Shown one piece after another: positions 8,241-17,162 of a stretch of DNA of 64,000 bases. The position numbers and the translations under genes are program-made. Position 1 is the first letter of the stretch. Each line of letters begins with the position of its first letter. The stretch comes from Pseudomonadota bacterium. Lineage in GTDB: Bacteria > Pseudomonadota > Gammaproteobacteria > Xanthomonadales > Xanthomonadaceae. The notes beneath the pieces were generated by a model. The model was not told the origin of the DNA. It did not search any database and saw only the letters and a program-made list of their open reading frames with translations. The stretch is from the NCBI GenBank assembly GCA_018242485.1, contig JAFEBV010000020.1, positions 124,001 to 188,000 of the forward strand. The letters run 5' to 3'.

Positions 8241-10739
8241 TTTCTTCGTCGCGGTTTTCTTCGCCGCCGCCTTCCCGGCCGACGCTGCGGTCATGGTCTT
8301 CTTCACGCCCTTGGACGCCGTCGATTTTTTCGCAACCGGCTTCGCTACGATTTTTTTCGTGGCAGCCTTCGCCGCCGGAGCGGCTTTCTTCGCCACGGCC
8401 TTGGCCGGTGCCTTGGCCGCGGCCTTGCGCGCGAAACGTCCGCGCGTGGGGCGGGCCGGGGCGGCGGCGAGGATCGCTTCGCATTCGTCCCGCGTCAGCG
8501 AAGCCGGCTCGCGATCCTTCGGGATCTTGCCGTTCTTTTCCCCATCGGTGATGTAGGGGCCGTAGCGGCCGTTGAGGATCTCGATCAGGCTGTCGTCGAA
8601 CTTGCGGATGAGGCGATTGGCGAGGAAGGCCTCGCGCTCGCGGATCAGATGCAAGGCGCGCTCGAAGTCGATGGTGTACGGGTCGTCGTCCTTGCCCAGC
8701 GAGGCATACGTCGCGCCGCGCTTGGCGAACGGGCCGAAGCGGCCGACCGCCACCGTCACCGGTTCGCCGGCATCTTCACCCAGCGTGCGCGGCAGCAGGA
8801 ACAGCGCCAGCGCATCTTCCAGCCCGATGGTGTGCATGCTCTGCCCGGGGCGCAGGCTGGCGAAGCGCGGCTTCTCCTCGTCCTCCTTGCGGCCGATCTG
8901 CGCGAACGCACCGAAGCGCCCGAGGCGCACGCTGACCGGCTTGCCCGTCGCCGGATCCACGCCCAGCTCGCGCGCGCCGGTGGCGTCGCCGCGATCCACC
9001 GAATCGGTCTTCTCCGTCACCAGCGCCTTGAACGGCTCCCAGAAGCGCCGCATCAACGGCACCCAGTCTTCCTCGCCGCGCGAGACCGCGTCGAGTTCGT
9101 CTTCGAGTTTGGCGGTGAAGTCGTAATCCACGTACTGCGCGAAATGGCTGGACAGGAAATTGCTGACCGCGCGGCCGACGTCGGTGGGACGGAAGCGGCG
9201 GTTCTCCAGTTCGACGTATTTGCGGAACACCAGCGTCTGGATGATCGCCGCGTAAGTGGACGGGCGGCCGATGCCGTATTCCTCCAGCGCCTTCACCAGC
9301 GAGGCCTCCGAATAGCGCGGCGGCGGCTCGGTGAAATGCTGATCGGTGCGGATGCCGGCCAGCGGCAGGTTGTCGCCGGGTTTCATCGGCGGCAGCTTGC
9401 GGCCCTCGTCGTTGTCCTCGGCCGCCGGCGCCACATCGCGGCCTTCCTCGTACACGGCGAGGAAGCCCGGATCGATCACCGTGGTGCCCGACGCGCGAAA
9501 GGCGTGCGCGCTGCCACAGGCCAGTTCGATGGTGACGGTGTTGAGCGTGGCCGGGATCATCTGGCAGGCGATGGCGCGCTTCCAGATCAGCTCGTACAGG
9601 CGGCGCTCGTCGTCGGACAGATGCCGGCCGACCGATGCCGGCGTGCGCAGCGCCGAGGTCGGGCGGATCGCCTCGTGGGCTTCCTGCGCGTTCTTCGACT
9701 TGGTCTTGTAGAGGTTGGGCTTGTCCGGCAGCGCGCCGATGCCGTAATCGCGTGCGATCACGTCGCGCAGTTCGGCCAGCGCCTCGTCGGACAAATGCGT
9801 GGAGTCGGTACGCATGTAGCTGATCAGGCCGACCGTGCCCTCCTCGCCCAGCGCGATGCCCTCGTACAACTTCTGCGCCACCTGCATGGTGCGGCGGGTG
9901 GTGAAGCCGAGCTTGCGCGCGGCCTCCTGCTGCAGGGTGGAAGTGATGAACGGCGGCGCGGGCCGGCGCTTGCGCTCCTTGCTGGCCACGTCGGTGACGT
10001 GCAGGCGGCCGCCGGCGGCCTTGAGCAGGCGCTCGCGCGCGGCGTGCGCGGCGGCGGCATCGGTGAGGGTGAACTGTTCGACCTTGTGCCCGTCGAGCTT
10101 CACCAAGCGGGCAACGAAGGCCTGCGCCGGGTGCGCGACATCGGCTTCCATCGACCAGTATTCGCGCGCCACGAAGGCCTCGATGGCTTCCTCGCGTTCG
10201 ACGATCATGCGCAGCGCCGGCGATTGCACGCGCCCGGCCGACAGCCCGGATTGCACCTTGCGCCACAGCACCGGCGAGAGGTTGAAGCCGACCAGGTAAT
10301 CCAGCGCGCGCCGCGCCTGCTGGGCGTTGACCAGATCGGCGGCGATCGTGCGCGGATGCGCCACCGCCTCGCGGATCGCGCGCGGGGTGATCTCGGTGAA
10401 CACCACCCGGTGCAGCTTGCGATCCTTCAGCAGGCCGCGCTCCTTGAGGATCTCCGCAACGTGCCAACTGATCGCCTCGCCTTCGCGATCCGGGTCGGTC
10501 GCCAGATACAGGCCTTCGGCGGTCTTCGCCGCCTTGGCGATGGCCTCGACGTGCTTCTCGTTCTTGTCGATGGTGGCGTAGCGCATCGCGAAGTCGCGCG
10601 CCGGATCCACCGCGCCCTCCTTCGGCACCAGATCGCGCACGTGGCCGTAGCTGGCGAGGACAATGAAGTCCTTGCCGAGGTATTTGTTGATCGTCTTCGC
10701 CTTGGCGGGCGACTCGACGATGAGCAGGTTTTTGGACAT
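8211..10739 (-). CDS. topA: DNA topoisomerase I
   Basis: A type IA topoisomerase of 842 aa that relaxes negative supercoils. The N-terminus LLIVESPAKAKTINKYLG opens the Toprim domain, and the acidic metal motif is ATDPDREGEAI. The catalytic Tyr is in GLISYMRTDST. After the core come repeated C-terminal topoisomerase modules (RLGRFGAFAQIG, AVGRFGPFAKRG, NGRYGPYI). These lack the cysteine pairs of the E. coli zinc ribbons. The last roughly 90 residues are a Lys/Ala-rich tail. The gene is last in the minus-strand LysM–dprA–smg–topA string, 158 nt after smg. Its 3' end lies inside a 90-bp tandem repeat. Confidence 0.95.
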   Translation of the reverse strand: MSKNLLIVESPAKAKTINKYLGKDFIVLASYGHVRDLVPKEGAVDPARDFAMRYATIDKNEKHVEAIAKAAKTAEGLYLATDPDREGEAISWHVAEILKERGLLKDRKLHRVVFTEITPRAIREAVAHPRTIAADLVNAQQARRALDYLVGFNLSPVLWRKVQSGLSAGRVQSPALRMIVEREEAIEAFVAREYWSMEADVAHPAQAFVARLVKLDGHKVEQFTLTDAAAAHAARERLLKAAGGRLHVTDVASKERKRRPAPPFITSTLQQEAARKLGFTTRRTMQVAQKLYEGIALGEEGTVGLISYMRTDSTHLSDEALAELRDVIARDYGIGALPDKPNLYKTKSKNAQEAHEAIRPTSALRTPASVGRHLSDDERRLYELIWKRAIACQMIPATLNTVTIELACGSAHAFRASGTTVIDPGFLAVYEEGRDVAPAAEDNDEGRKLPPMKPGDNLPLAGIRTDQHFTEPPPRYSEASLVKALEEYGIGRPSTYAAIIQTLVFRKYVELENRRFRPTDVGRAVSNFLSSHFAQYVDYDFTAKLEDELDAVSRGEEDWVPLMRRFWEPFKALVTEKTDSVDRGDATGARELGVDPATGKPVSVRLGRFGAFAQIGRKEDEEKPRFASLRPGQSMHTIGLEDALALFLLPRTLGEDAGEPVTVAVGRFGPFAKRGATYASLGKDDDPYTIDFERALHLIREREAFLANRLIRKFDDSLIEILNGRYGPYITDGEKNGKIPKDREPASLTRDECEAILAAAPARPTRGRFARKAAAKAPAKAVAKKAAPAAKAATKKIVAKPVAKKSTASKGVKKTMTAASAGKAAAKKTATKKVAAKKTSAK

Positions 10740-10897
10740 TCGGAGAACAAATGACAGATGACAGATGACGGAGATAGCGATGCCGCGACCCGGCTGCACC
10801 CATGGCTGCGTGCCGAGCGCAATCGCTCTCCCCTTATTCATTAAGGCAATACGGATGCGGCCGCTGTCAAGCAGGGGGCGGAAGACCCGCGTCGAAT

Positions 10898-11377
10898 TCA
10901 GTGCAGCGGCTCGGGCTCGTCGGCGAACATCTGCCCTTCCATCCACGCATACGCGGCCTCGGCGCCGGGCTGGTTGAACAGCACCATCAGCACCACCCAT
11001 TTCAGGTCGTCCAGGTCGAGCTCATCCTGATCGAGCGCCATCACGCGGTCGATCACCAGTTCGCGCTGCGCCGCGTCGAGGATGCCCTGTTGTTCCAGGA
11101 ACATCAGGAAGCCCAGCGTTTCCGTGTCGAGTTTGGCCAGCTCAGGTTCGACGTACATCCGCACCGGGCCGATGGTGCCGCGCGGCGGCGCAGCCAGCGG
11201 ACGCTGCTGCGCCAGCTCGTCGAGCCAGTCGAAGGCCTTGTTGATCTCGGCGGGGGAGAAGCCGGCCTGGAGCAGGCCGTTTTGCAGGGAGTCGCGGTCT
11301 GCGACCGCGTCGGGGTCTTCGTAGAAATAATGTTCGAACAGGTAGAGCAGTACGTCGAGTATGGTTTCTTCTTTCAT
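10898..11377 (-). CDS. smg: Smg family protein (DUF494)
   Basis: This 159-aa protein has the typical start [17 protein letters not shown] and is rich in acidic residues. The family's molecular role is poorly known, but its position next to dprA and topA is conserved in many gammaproteobacteria and supports the call. It is 45 nt downstream of dprA on the same strand and probably cotranscribed. Confidence 0.88.
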   Translation of the reverse strand: MKEETILDVLLYLFEHYFYEDPDAVADRDSLQNGLLQAGFSPAEINKAFDWLDELAQQRPLAAPPRGTIGPVRMYVEPELAKLDTETLGFLMFLEQQGILDAAQRELVIDRVMALDQDELDLDDLKWVVLMVLFNQPGAEAAYAWMEGQMFADEPEPLH

Positions 11378-11422
11378 TCCTCATTCCGCCTGCGCGCGGG
11401 CGCGGTGGGTGGGGCTGCGGGA

Positions 11423-12574
11423 CTACCTCCTGGCGTACCGGCCGTGCTCGACGGCGACCCGGCCTTGCAACTCCATGAGCAGAAGCATGGAGGACAGTTG
11501 CGGCACCGTCAATCCCGTGCGCGCGACGAGGGTGTCGATCGCCACCGGATCGTGGCCGAGCGCGGCCAGCACGTGGCTGTGGTCGGGATCGGCGGTTGGA
11601 GCCGGATCGAATGGAGGCGAATCGGATGATGCGGCAATGTGCGGTGCGAATTCCGGCGCTTGCAGGCGCGCGCGCAGGGCATCGGCCAGCTCGGCGGCGA
11701 CCGGCGCCAGCGCCTCGACGACTTCGCGGGCGTCTTCCACCAGCGCCGCGCCTTGGCGGATCAACCGATGGCAGCCGCGGGCGAGCGGGTTGTGGATCGA
11801 TCCGGGCACCGCGAACACCTCGCGCCCGGTCTCGCAGGCCAGCCGCGCGGTGATCAGCGCGCCGCTGCGATCGGCGGCCTCGACCACCAGCGTGCCCAGG
11901 GCGAGGCCGGCGATGATGCGGTTGCGGCGCGGGAAGTGCTCGCGCGACGGCGGGGTGCCGGGCAGGAACTCGCTGACGATCGCGCCGTGTTCGCGGATGC
12001 GCGCCGCCAGCCGTGCGTGGTGGCGCGGATAGGTGATGTCGGTGCCGGTGGCGACCACGGCAATGGTCGGTGCCTGTGCGTCCAGCGCCGCCAGGTGCGC
12101 GGCTGCGTCGATGCCTTCGGCCAGTCCGCTGGTGACGACCAAGCCAGCCTGCGCAAAGGCACGGGCGAAGTCGCGGGCGTTGTCGGTGCCGCCAGCGGTG
12201 GCATGGCGGCTGCCGACCACGGCGACTTGCGGATGCCAGAGCAGATCCGCGTCGCCTTCGACGAACAGCACGGGCGACGGGCTGGCGATCCGGCGCAGCA
12301 GGGCCGGGTAATCAGGATCGTCCCAGCCGAGCAGATGGTGGGTGTCGTGCTCCAGCCACGCCAGGTCGGCCGTCGGGATCGGCTCACCGGCGCGCAGCCG
12401 GCGAAGCGCATCGCCCTTTTCGCCGGCCTGTCGCCACCGCGCATCGGGCAGGCCGAGGGCGGCGCTGGCGCTGCCGGCTTCATCCACCAGAGTGCGCAGC
12501 GCAGAAACGGCAACGCCCGCGCGGATCAGGGCAATCCAGGCGCGGGCGTTGTCGATGGATCCTTGTGTGTGCAT
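11423..12574 (-). CDS. dprA: DNA-processing protein DprA
   Basis: DprA (Smf) binds incoming single-stranded DNA during natural transformation and loads RecA. The 383-aa protein has the Rossmann-like core, with [13 protein letters not shown] at about residue 116, [11 protein letters not shown], the segment [12 protein letters not shown], and [15 protein letters not shown] winged-helix-like C-terminal domain follows ([20 protein letters not shown]). It sits 34 nt after the LysM gene in the same string. It suggests the organism has at least part of a DNA uptake system. Confidence 0.93.
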   Translation of the reverse strand: MHTQGSIDNARAWIALIRAGVAVSALRTLVDEAGSASAALGLPDARWRQAGEKGDALRRLRAGEPIPTADLAWLEHDTHHLLGWDDPDYPALLRRIASPSPVLFVEGDADLLWHPQVAVVGSRHATAGGTDNARDFARAFAQAGLVVTSGLAEGIDAAAHLAALDAQAPTIAVVATGTDITYPRHHARLAARIREHGAIVSEFLPGTPPSREHFPRRNRIIAGLALGTLVVEAADRSGALITARLACETGREVFAVPGSIHNPLARGCHRLIRQGAALVEDAREVVEALAPVAAELADALRARLQAPEFAPHIAASSDSPPFDPAPTADPDHSHVLAALGHDPVAIDTLVARTGLTVPQLSSMLLLMELQGRVAVEHGRYARR

Positions 12575-12608
12575 GGCGGGCGGCGCATCCCGCGCCGCCG
12601 TCAGAACA

Positions 12609-13769
12609 TCAGCGGGTGGCGTCCGGATGCTTGAGTACGTCGCCGACGTGGATCTCCTTGGTGCCGTCCATCACCAGACCGTAGCTCATCTTGTCGAAGG
12701 TACGGAAGATCATGACGTGGCCTTCGTATTCGTCGGCCAGCTTCACCCGATCCATGTCCGCGGCCAGCGGGTTGTGGTGGATGACGTTGTCGGCGGCGTT
12801 GCTGCCGATGCGCCACACCGAAAACACCGTACCGTTGTCGACGCCGTCCTGCTTGCCGCCGGAGAGCGCGATCACCTCGTGTGGGCCGGCTGCGGCGATG
12901 TTGTCCGGTACGCCGATCACGCGGTAGCGGGTGTAGTCGGCGGTTGTGAATTGCAGCTTCGGAGGATGCGGGAAGAACTGCAGGTCATAGGGCTGCGCCT
13001 CGACCGGCACCAGCCGATCGCCGGTGCGCACCTCGCCACCGCCACCGACCAGCAGCAAGGTGGCCGTCTCGATGCCGTGACCCTGCGGGCGGGTCACCTG
13101 CGCCAACGACATTTCCTTCAGCTCGGTGCCGAGGTAATCGGGCTGGCCCTTGCGGCCGAACGACACGTCCTGCCAATAGGTGTTCCAATTGGTGCCATTG
13201 AGCTTGTTGCCGCGGAAGTCGAGGTCGTCACTGCGCAGCTGGTATTCGCCCGAACCGCGGTGGTTGCGGCCGAAGGCCACGGTGGGACGCACGATGGCGA
13301 ACATGTCGCCGGCCTTGGCGTCGGGAATGCCGCGCGCGTAGGCAAGTTGCCCGTTGGTGACGCGGATGCCGTCTTCCTCCAGGCCGACGATGTAGGGCAG
13401 GGGCTTGGGGTCGTCGATCACGCGCATGTGCTTGAGGAAATCCTCGACCTCCGACAACGGGATCGTGTTGATCGCCGGGCCGGAGTCCATGCTGCGGTGC
13501 AGTTCGATCTGCGGGCGGCCGTTGAGATACTTCAGGCTCAGCACGTCGCCCGGGTAGATCAGGTGCGGATTCTTGATCTGCGGGTTGGCCTGCCAGATCT
13601 CCGGCCACAGCCACGGCTTGTTGAGGAAGCGGGCCGAGATATCCCACAGCGTGTCGCCCTTCTTGACGACGTAGGTATCCGGATGATCCGTACGCAGATC
13701 CGCCGCGACGGCATAGGTGGCGACGGTCAACAGCGACGCGCCCACGAGCGCAAGCATTCGATTCCACAT
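12609..13769 (-). CDS. LysM-domain cell-wall-binding protein
   Basis: This exported protein of about 386 aa has an N-terminal signal sequence ([22 protein letters not shown], ending at the AVA–A site). A LysM peptidoglycan-binding domain follows at about residues 31–80, including [13 protein letters not shown] and [11 protein letters not shown]. The remainder is a periplasmic region without a recognisable catalytic motif. I start it at the ATG at 13769. An upstream extension would run into the promoter region shared with def. It heads the LysM–dprA–smg–topA string, an arrangement seen in many gammaproteobacteria. Confidence 0.85.
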   Translation of the reverse strand: MWNRMLALVGASLLTVATYAVAADLRTDHPDTYVVKKGDTLWDISARFLNKPWLWPEIWQANPQIKNPHLIYPGDVLSLKYLNGRPQIELHRSMDSGPAINTIPLSEVEDFLKHMRVIDDPKPLPYIVGLEEDGIRVTNGQLAYARGIPDAKAGDMFAIVRPTVAFGRNHRGSGEYQLRSDDLDFRGNKLNGTNWNTYWQDVSFGRKGQPDYLGTELKEMSLAQVTRPQGHGIETATLLLVGGGGEVRTGDRLVPVEAQPYDLQFFPHPPKLQFTTADYTRYRVIGVPDNIAAAGPHEVIALSGGKQDGVDNGTVFSVWRIGSNAADNVIHHNPLAADMDRVKLADEYEGHVMIFRTFDKMSYGLVMDGTKEIHVGDVLKHPDATR

Positions 13770-13848
13770 GGCGTTGTCTACCTGAGTTCCCCGGACAGGT
13801 TGCCGGGCATATTGACCATTTTCCACAGGCAAATGCAAGCCTCGGCGT

Positions 13849-13854
13849 TACAAT
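13849..13854 (+). promoter_or_regulatory. Possible -10 box upstream of def
   Basis: TACAAT lies 50 nt before the def start in the 135-nt region between the divergent LysM and def genes. I find no good -35 hexamer at the right distance, so this is only a candidate. Confidence 0.3.
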
Positions 13855-13904
13855 GCACCCGGCCGCCTTGCATCGGCGCCTTCCAGCCCCATCTTTTTCC
13901 CGTC

Positions 13905-14462
13905 ATGGCCAAGCTTCCCATCCTCGAGTTCCCCGATCCGCGCCTGCGCACGGTGGCCAAGCCGGTGACCGTGTTCGACGCGGCCTTGCGCACATTGATC
14001 GAGGACATGTTCGAGACCATGTACGCCGCACCGGGCATCGGTCTGGCTGCGACCCAGGTGGACGTGCACCAGCGCCTGCTGGTGCTGGACGTGTCGGAGC
14101 ACGCCGACGCCCCGCAGGTGTTCATCAACCCGGAAATCCTCGCAAAGGACGGCGAGCAGGTCTATCAGGAAGGCTGTTTGTCGGTGCCGGGCATCCATGC
14201 CGACGTGCACCGTGCCCAGCATGTGCGCGTGCGCGCGCAAGATCGCCACGGCCAGCCGTTCGAGCTCGACGCCGAAGGCGTGCTGGCGGTGTGCATCCAG
14301 CACGAAATGGATCATCTGGCGGGCAAGCTGTTCGTCGATTACCTCTCGCCGCTCAAGCGCGATCTGGTGAAGAAAAAGCTCGCCAAGGCGCGCAAGGAAG
14401 CCGCCGCCAAGGCCGCCGAGCAGGCCGAGCCGAAGCTGCCGGCGCGCGCACGCACGGCATGA
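13905..14462 (+). CDS. def: Peptide deformylase
   Basis: A metalloenzyme of 185 aa that removes the formyl group from nascent proteins. All three family motifs are present: GIGLAATQ (about residue 44), EGCLSVPG with the metal-binding Cys (about residue 90), and HEMDHLAGK with the two metal-binding His and the catalytic Glu (about residue 133). A Lys/Ala-rich tail follows. The stop codon overlaps the start of fmt (ATGA), indicating translational coupling. Confidence 0.95.
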   Translation: MAKLPILEFPDPRLRTVAKPVTVFDAALRTLIEDMFETMYAAPGIGLAATQVDVHQRLLVLDVSEHADAPQVFINPEILAKDGEQVYQEGCLSVPGIHADVHRAQHVRVRAQDRHGQPFELDAEGVLAVCIQHEMDHLAGKLFVDYLSPLKRDLVKKKLAKARKEAAAKAAEQAEPKLPARARTA

Positions 14463-15388
14463 GCGGCGCGCTGCGGATCGTCTTTGCCGGCACCCCCGAG
14501 TTCGCCCTGCCGAGCCTGCGCGCGGCGGCGCGGCACGGGCAGATCGTGGCCGTGTATACGCAGCCCGATCGCCCCGCCGGGCGCGGGCGCGCACTGACCG
14601 CCTCGGCGGTCAAGCAGATGGCGCAGCACCACGGCTGGGAGGTGCGCCAGCCGACCAGCCTGCGCACACTGGAAGAACGCCGCACGCTGGCCGCGCTGCA
14701 GCCGGATGTGATGATCGTGGTCGCCTATGGCCTGTTGCTGCCGCCGAAGATCCTCGCCATCCCCAAACAAGGCTGCTGGAACGTACACGCCTCGCTGCTG
14801 CCGCGCTGGCGCGGCGCGGCGCCGATCCAGCGTGCGCTCGAGGCCGGCGATGCGCAGACCGGGGTGTGCCTGATGCGCATGGAGGCAGGGCTCGACACCG
14901 GCCCGGTGATGCTCTCGCTCACCACCCCGATCGATGCCGACGACACCGGCGGCAGCCTGCACAACCGGCTGGCCGAACTGGGCGGGGAAGTGCTCGCCGA
15001 TGCGCTCACCCTGCTGCGTTCGGGCGTGCGTCCGGTCGCCCAACCGCAACCGGCACTCGGCGCGAGCTACGCGCGCAAGCTCGACAAAGCCGAAGCGCGG
15101 CTGGACTGGAACGCAACGGCCACCGTGCTCGCGCGCAAGGTGCGCGCGTTCAATCCCTGGCCGGTGGCAGAAGGCTTGGTCGCCGGCGAGCGCATGCGCA
15201 TCCATGAAGCGCGCGCGCTGGAGCAGGCACACGCCGCCACGCCCGGCAGCGTGCTCGCCGCCAGTCGCGACGGGCTGGACATCGCCTGCGGACAGGGCGT
15301 GCTGCGCCTGTTGGTGGTGCAGCGCGACGGCGGGCGCGCGATGACCATCGCCGAGCATCTCAACGCCCGCGCCTCGCAGCGCGCGTGA
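14459..15388 (+). CDS. fmt: Methionyl-tRNA formyltransferase
   Basis: Formylates Met-tRNA for translation initiation. At 309 aa it has the family length. The N-terminal [12 protein letters not shown] and the formyl-folate/catalytic motif [18 protein letters not shown] (about residue 108) are clear, and a C-terminal tRNA-binding domain follows. It overlaps def by 4 nt and rsmB by 4 nt (GTGA), forming a compact operon. Confidence 0.95.
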   Translation: MSGALRIVFAGTPEFALPSLRAAARHGQIVAVYTQPDRPAGRGRALTASAVKQMAQHHGWEVRQPTSLRTLEERRTLAALQPDVMIVVAYGLLLPPKILAIPKQGCWNVHASLLPRWRGAAPIQRALEAGDAQTGVCLMRMEAGLDTGPVMLSLTTPIDADDTGGSLHNRLAELGGEVLADALTLLRSGVRPVAQPQPALGASYARKLDKAEARLDWNATATVLARKVRAFNPWPVAEGLVAGERMRIHEARALEQAHAATPGSVLAASRDGLDIACGQGVLRLLVVQRDGGRAMTIAEHLNARASQRA

Positions 15389-16761
15389 CCACGGTGGACA
15401 GCAGCGGCGCGGGCAGCCGGGCAGTCGCCGCGCGCGCCATCGACGCTGTATTGCACGACGGGCGCTCGCTCAAGGCGGTGCTCGCCGATGCCCTGCCGAC
15501 GCTGCCCGATCCACGCGATCGCGCCCTCGTTGAAGCGATCTGTTTTCAGGCGCTGCGCCATGCACGGCGCTACCGCTTCGTGTTGCAACAATGGATGCAG
15601 CGCCCGTTGCCGGCGCGCGAACATCTGCTCGAATCCCTGCTGCTGGCCGGACTGGCGCAGCTCGACGCGCTGGGCCTGCCCGCGCATGCGGCGGTGGCCG
15701 CGACCGCCGAGGCCGCGCGCAATGTGCGCAAGCCGGCCTTCGTCGGTTTGGTCAATGCGCTGCTGCGTCGCGCCGCGCGCGAACCGCTGCCGGTCAGTGA
15801 GGATCCGGCCATAGCGCACTCGTATCCCGACTGGTTGATCGCCCGCCTGCGCGCGGATTGGCCGCAGCAGTGGCAGGACGTGCTCGCCGCCGGAAACACC
15901 ATCGCGCCGATGTGGCTGCGGGTGAACGCCGCAACGATTTCCCGCGATGCCTATGCGCAGCGTTTGCGCGAAGCAGGCATCGACGTGGATGTTCCAACGT
16001 GGCCGCCAGAGGCGCTGCGTCTGGACGTGGGTGTGGCCACGGAAACGCTGCCGGGCTGGAGCGAAGGACTTGTCTCGGTGCAGGACGCCGCCGCGCAGGC
16101 GGCCGTCGCCGCGCTGGCCTTGCGCGAGGGCGAGCGCGTGCTGGACATGTGCTGCGCGCCCGGCGGCAAGACCGCGGCGATGCTGGAAACCGCCGCCATC
16201 GACTTGCTCGCGCTCGATTCCGATGCGCGCCGCATGCGCCGCGTCGAATCCGCACTCGAGCGCCTGCACCTGCGCCGTCGCGTGCGCTTGCGCGTGGCCG
16301 ATGCGAGCGACGTGGATGCGTGGTGGGACGGCGAACCGTTCGATGCGGTGCTGCTGGACGCGCCGTGCTCGGCCACCGGCATCATCCGCCGCCAGCCCGA
16401 CATCAAATGGCATCGCCGCGAAACCGATATCGCCGTGCTCACCGCCGTGCAGGATCGCCTGCTGGATGCGGCCTGGCGCGTGCTGCGCCCCGGTGGACGC
16501 CTGTTGTATGCCACTTGCTCGATCCTGCGCGAGGAAAACGCCGCGCGCATCGCCGCTTTCCTCGCACGTACCCACGACGCCATCGGACAACCGCTGGATG
16601 AATGCTACGGCGAGCCGGCGAACCCCGGCCGCCAGCGCCTGCCCGGCGCGCAGGGCATGGATGGTTTCTACTACGCGTTGCTGGGCAAGGATTCATCATC
16701 CGACACGGCATTGGCGGAAAATCCACCACGCAATGCACCACGAATTTCGTCGCTTCCGTGA
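15385..16761 (+). CDS. rsmB: 16S rRNA (cytosine-967-C5)-methyltransferase
   Basis: A 458-aa SAM-dependent rRNA methyltransferase. Its N-terminal part is the NusB-like RNA-binding domain, starting around [12 protein letters not shown]. The C-terminal part has the SAM motif [10 protein letters not shown] (about residue 252), the DAPCSATG motif and the YATCS motif with the two conserved Cys. The GTG start at 15385 overlaps the fmt stop. The last roughly 30 residues after [10 protein letters not shown] are longer than usual and Ser/Asn/Pro-rich, perhaps a read-on tail. Confidence 0.93.
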   Translation: MTTVDSSGAGSRAVAARAIDAVLHDGRSLKAVLADALPTLPDPRDRALVEAICFQALRHARRYRFVLQQWMQRPLPAREHLLESLLLAGLAQLDALGLPAHAAVAATAEAARNVRKPAFVGLVNALLRRAAREPLPVSEDPAIAHSYPDWLIARLRADWPQQWQDVLAAGNTIAPMWLRVNAATISRDAYAQRLREAGIDVDVPTWPPEALRLDVGVATETLPGWSEGLVSVQDAAAQAAVAALALREGERVLDMCCAPGGKTAAMLETAAIDLLALDSDARRMRRVESALERLHLRRRVRLRVADASDVDAWWDGEPFDAVLLDAPCSATGIIRRQPDIKWHRRETDIAVLTAVQDRLLDAAWRVLRPGGRLLYATCSILREENAARIAAFLARTHDAIGQPLDECYGEPANPGRQRLPGAQGMDGFYYALLGKDSSSDTALAENPPRNAPRISSLP

Positions 16762-16820
16762 TGAAATCCAGCCGTGACGCGGGCTTGCCCGCCACCCTGA
16801 AATTTTGCTGCGATCGCACG

Positions 16821-16848
16821 TTGACAGACAGCCCGGCTGTGGTACGGT
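16821..16848 (+). promoter_or_regulatory. Promoter for the nrdJ leader transcript
   Basis: A consensus TTGACA at 16821–16826, a 16-nt spacer and TACGGT at 16843–16848. It lies 60 nt beyond the rsmB stop and about 310 nt before nrdJa, implying a long untranslated leader. Confidence 0.55.
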
Positions 16849-16855
16849 GAACGCC

Positions 16856-17162
16856 CGTTGCGACCCAAGATGTAGGGGTGTCGGCGGAAGGGTAGCCACT
16901 AGCAGTGGTGTTGATGGCGTGTTTCTGATACTGCCGGGGTTGACGTCGGCGAGGTCGCCTCATCAAGGAGCCGGAGTGCAAGCGATGGCACACCTGCTGC
17001 ATGCGCTCGCCAGCACGTCCCCTGCTGTCTGTCGTGCCGGCGCAGCGTCCTGCGCACGCCCGCACCCGCGACGAAACTGATTCCACCGCGAACGCTCCGC
17101 GCGCCATGCGCGGGGTGCTCGTTTCCATCCACGTTGCACGAGTAAGCAAGGAAGTTCCCCGC
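16856..17162 (+). ncRNA. Long structured 5' leader of nrdJa (candidate regulatory RNA)
   Basis: About 307 nt lie between the predicted promoter and the nrdJa start, with no convincing gene. Several hairpins can be drawn: CCACT-AGC-AGTGG near 16897, CGCAG-CGTC-CTGCG near 17045, and CCGCGC-GCCAT-GCGCGG near 17097, the last within 70 nt of the start codon. A long structured leader before a B12-dependent ribonucleotide reductase suggests riboswitch-like or other RNA control. I could not fit a clear cobalamin-riboswitch B12 box, so it may belong to another RNA class. The call rests on length, position and hairpins only. Confidence 0.4.

Noticed and set aside
8115..10754. An 879-codon open frame opposite topA
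   Set aside because: Antisense shadow of topA; the minus strand has all topoisomerase motifs.
16880..17010. Cobalamin riboswitch upstream of nrdJa
   Set aside because: GAGCCGGAGTGCAAGC near 16969 only loosely resembles a B12 box and I could not complete the conserved core, so I list an unclassified leader instead.
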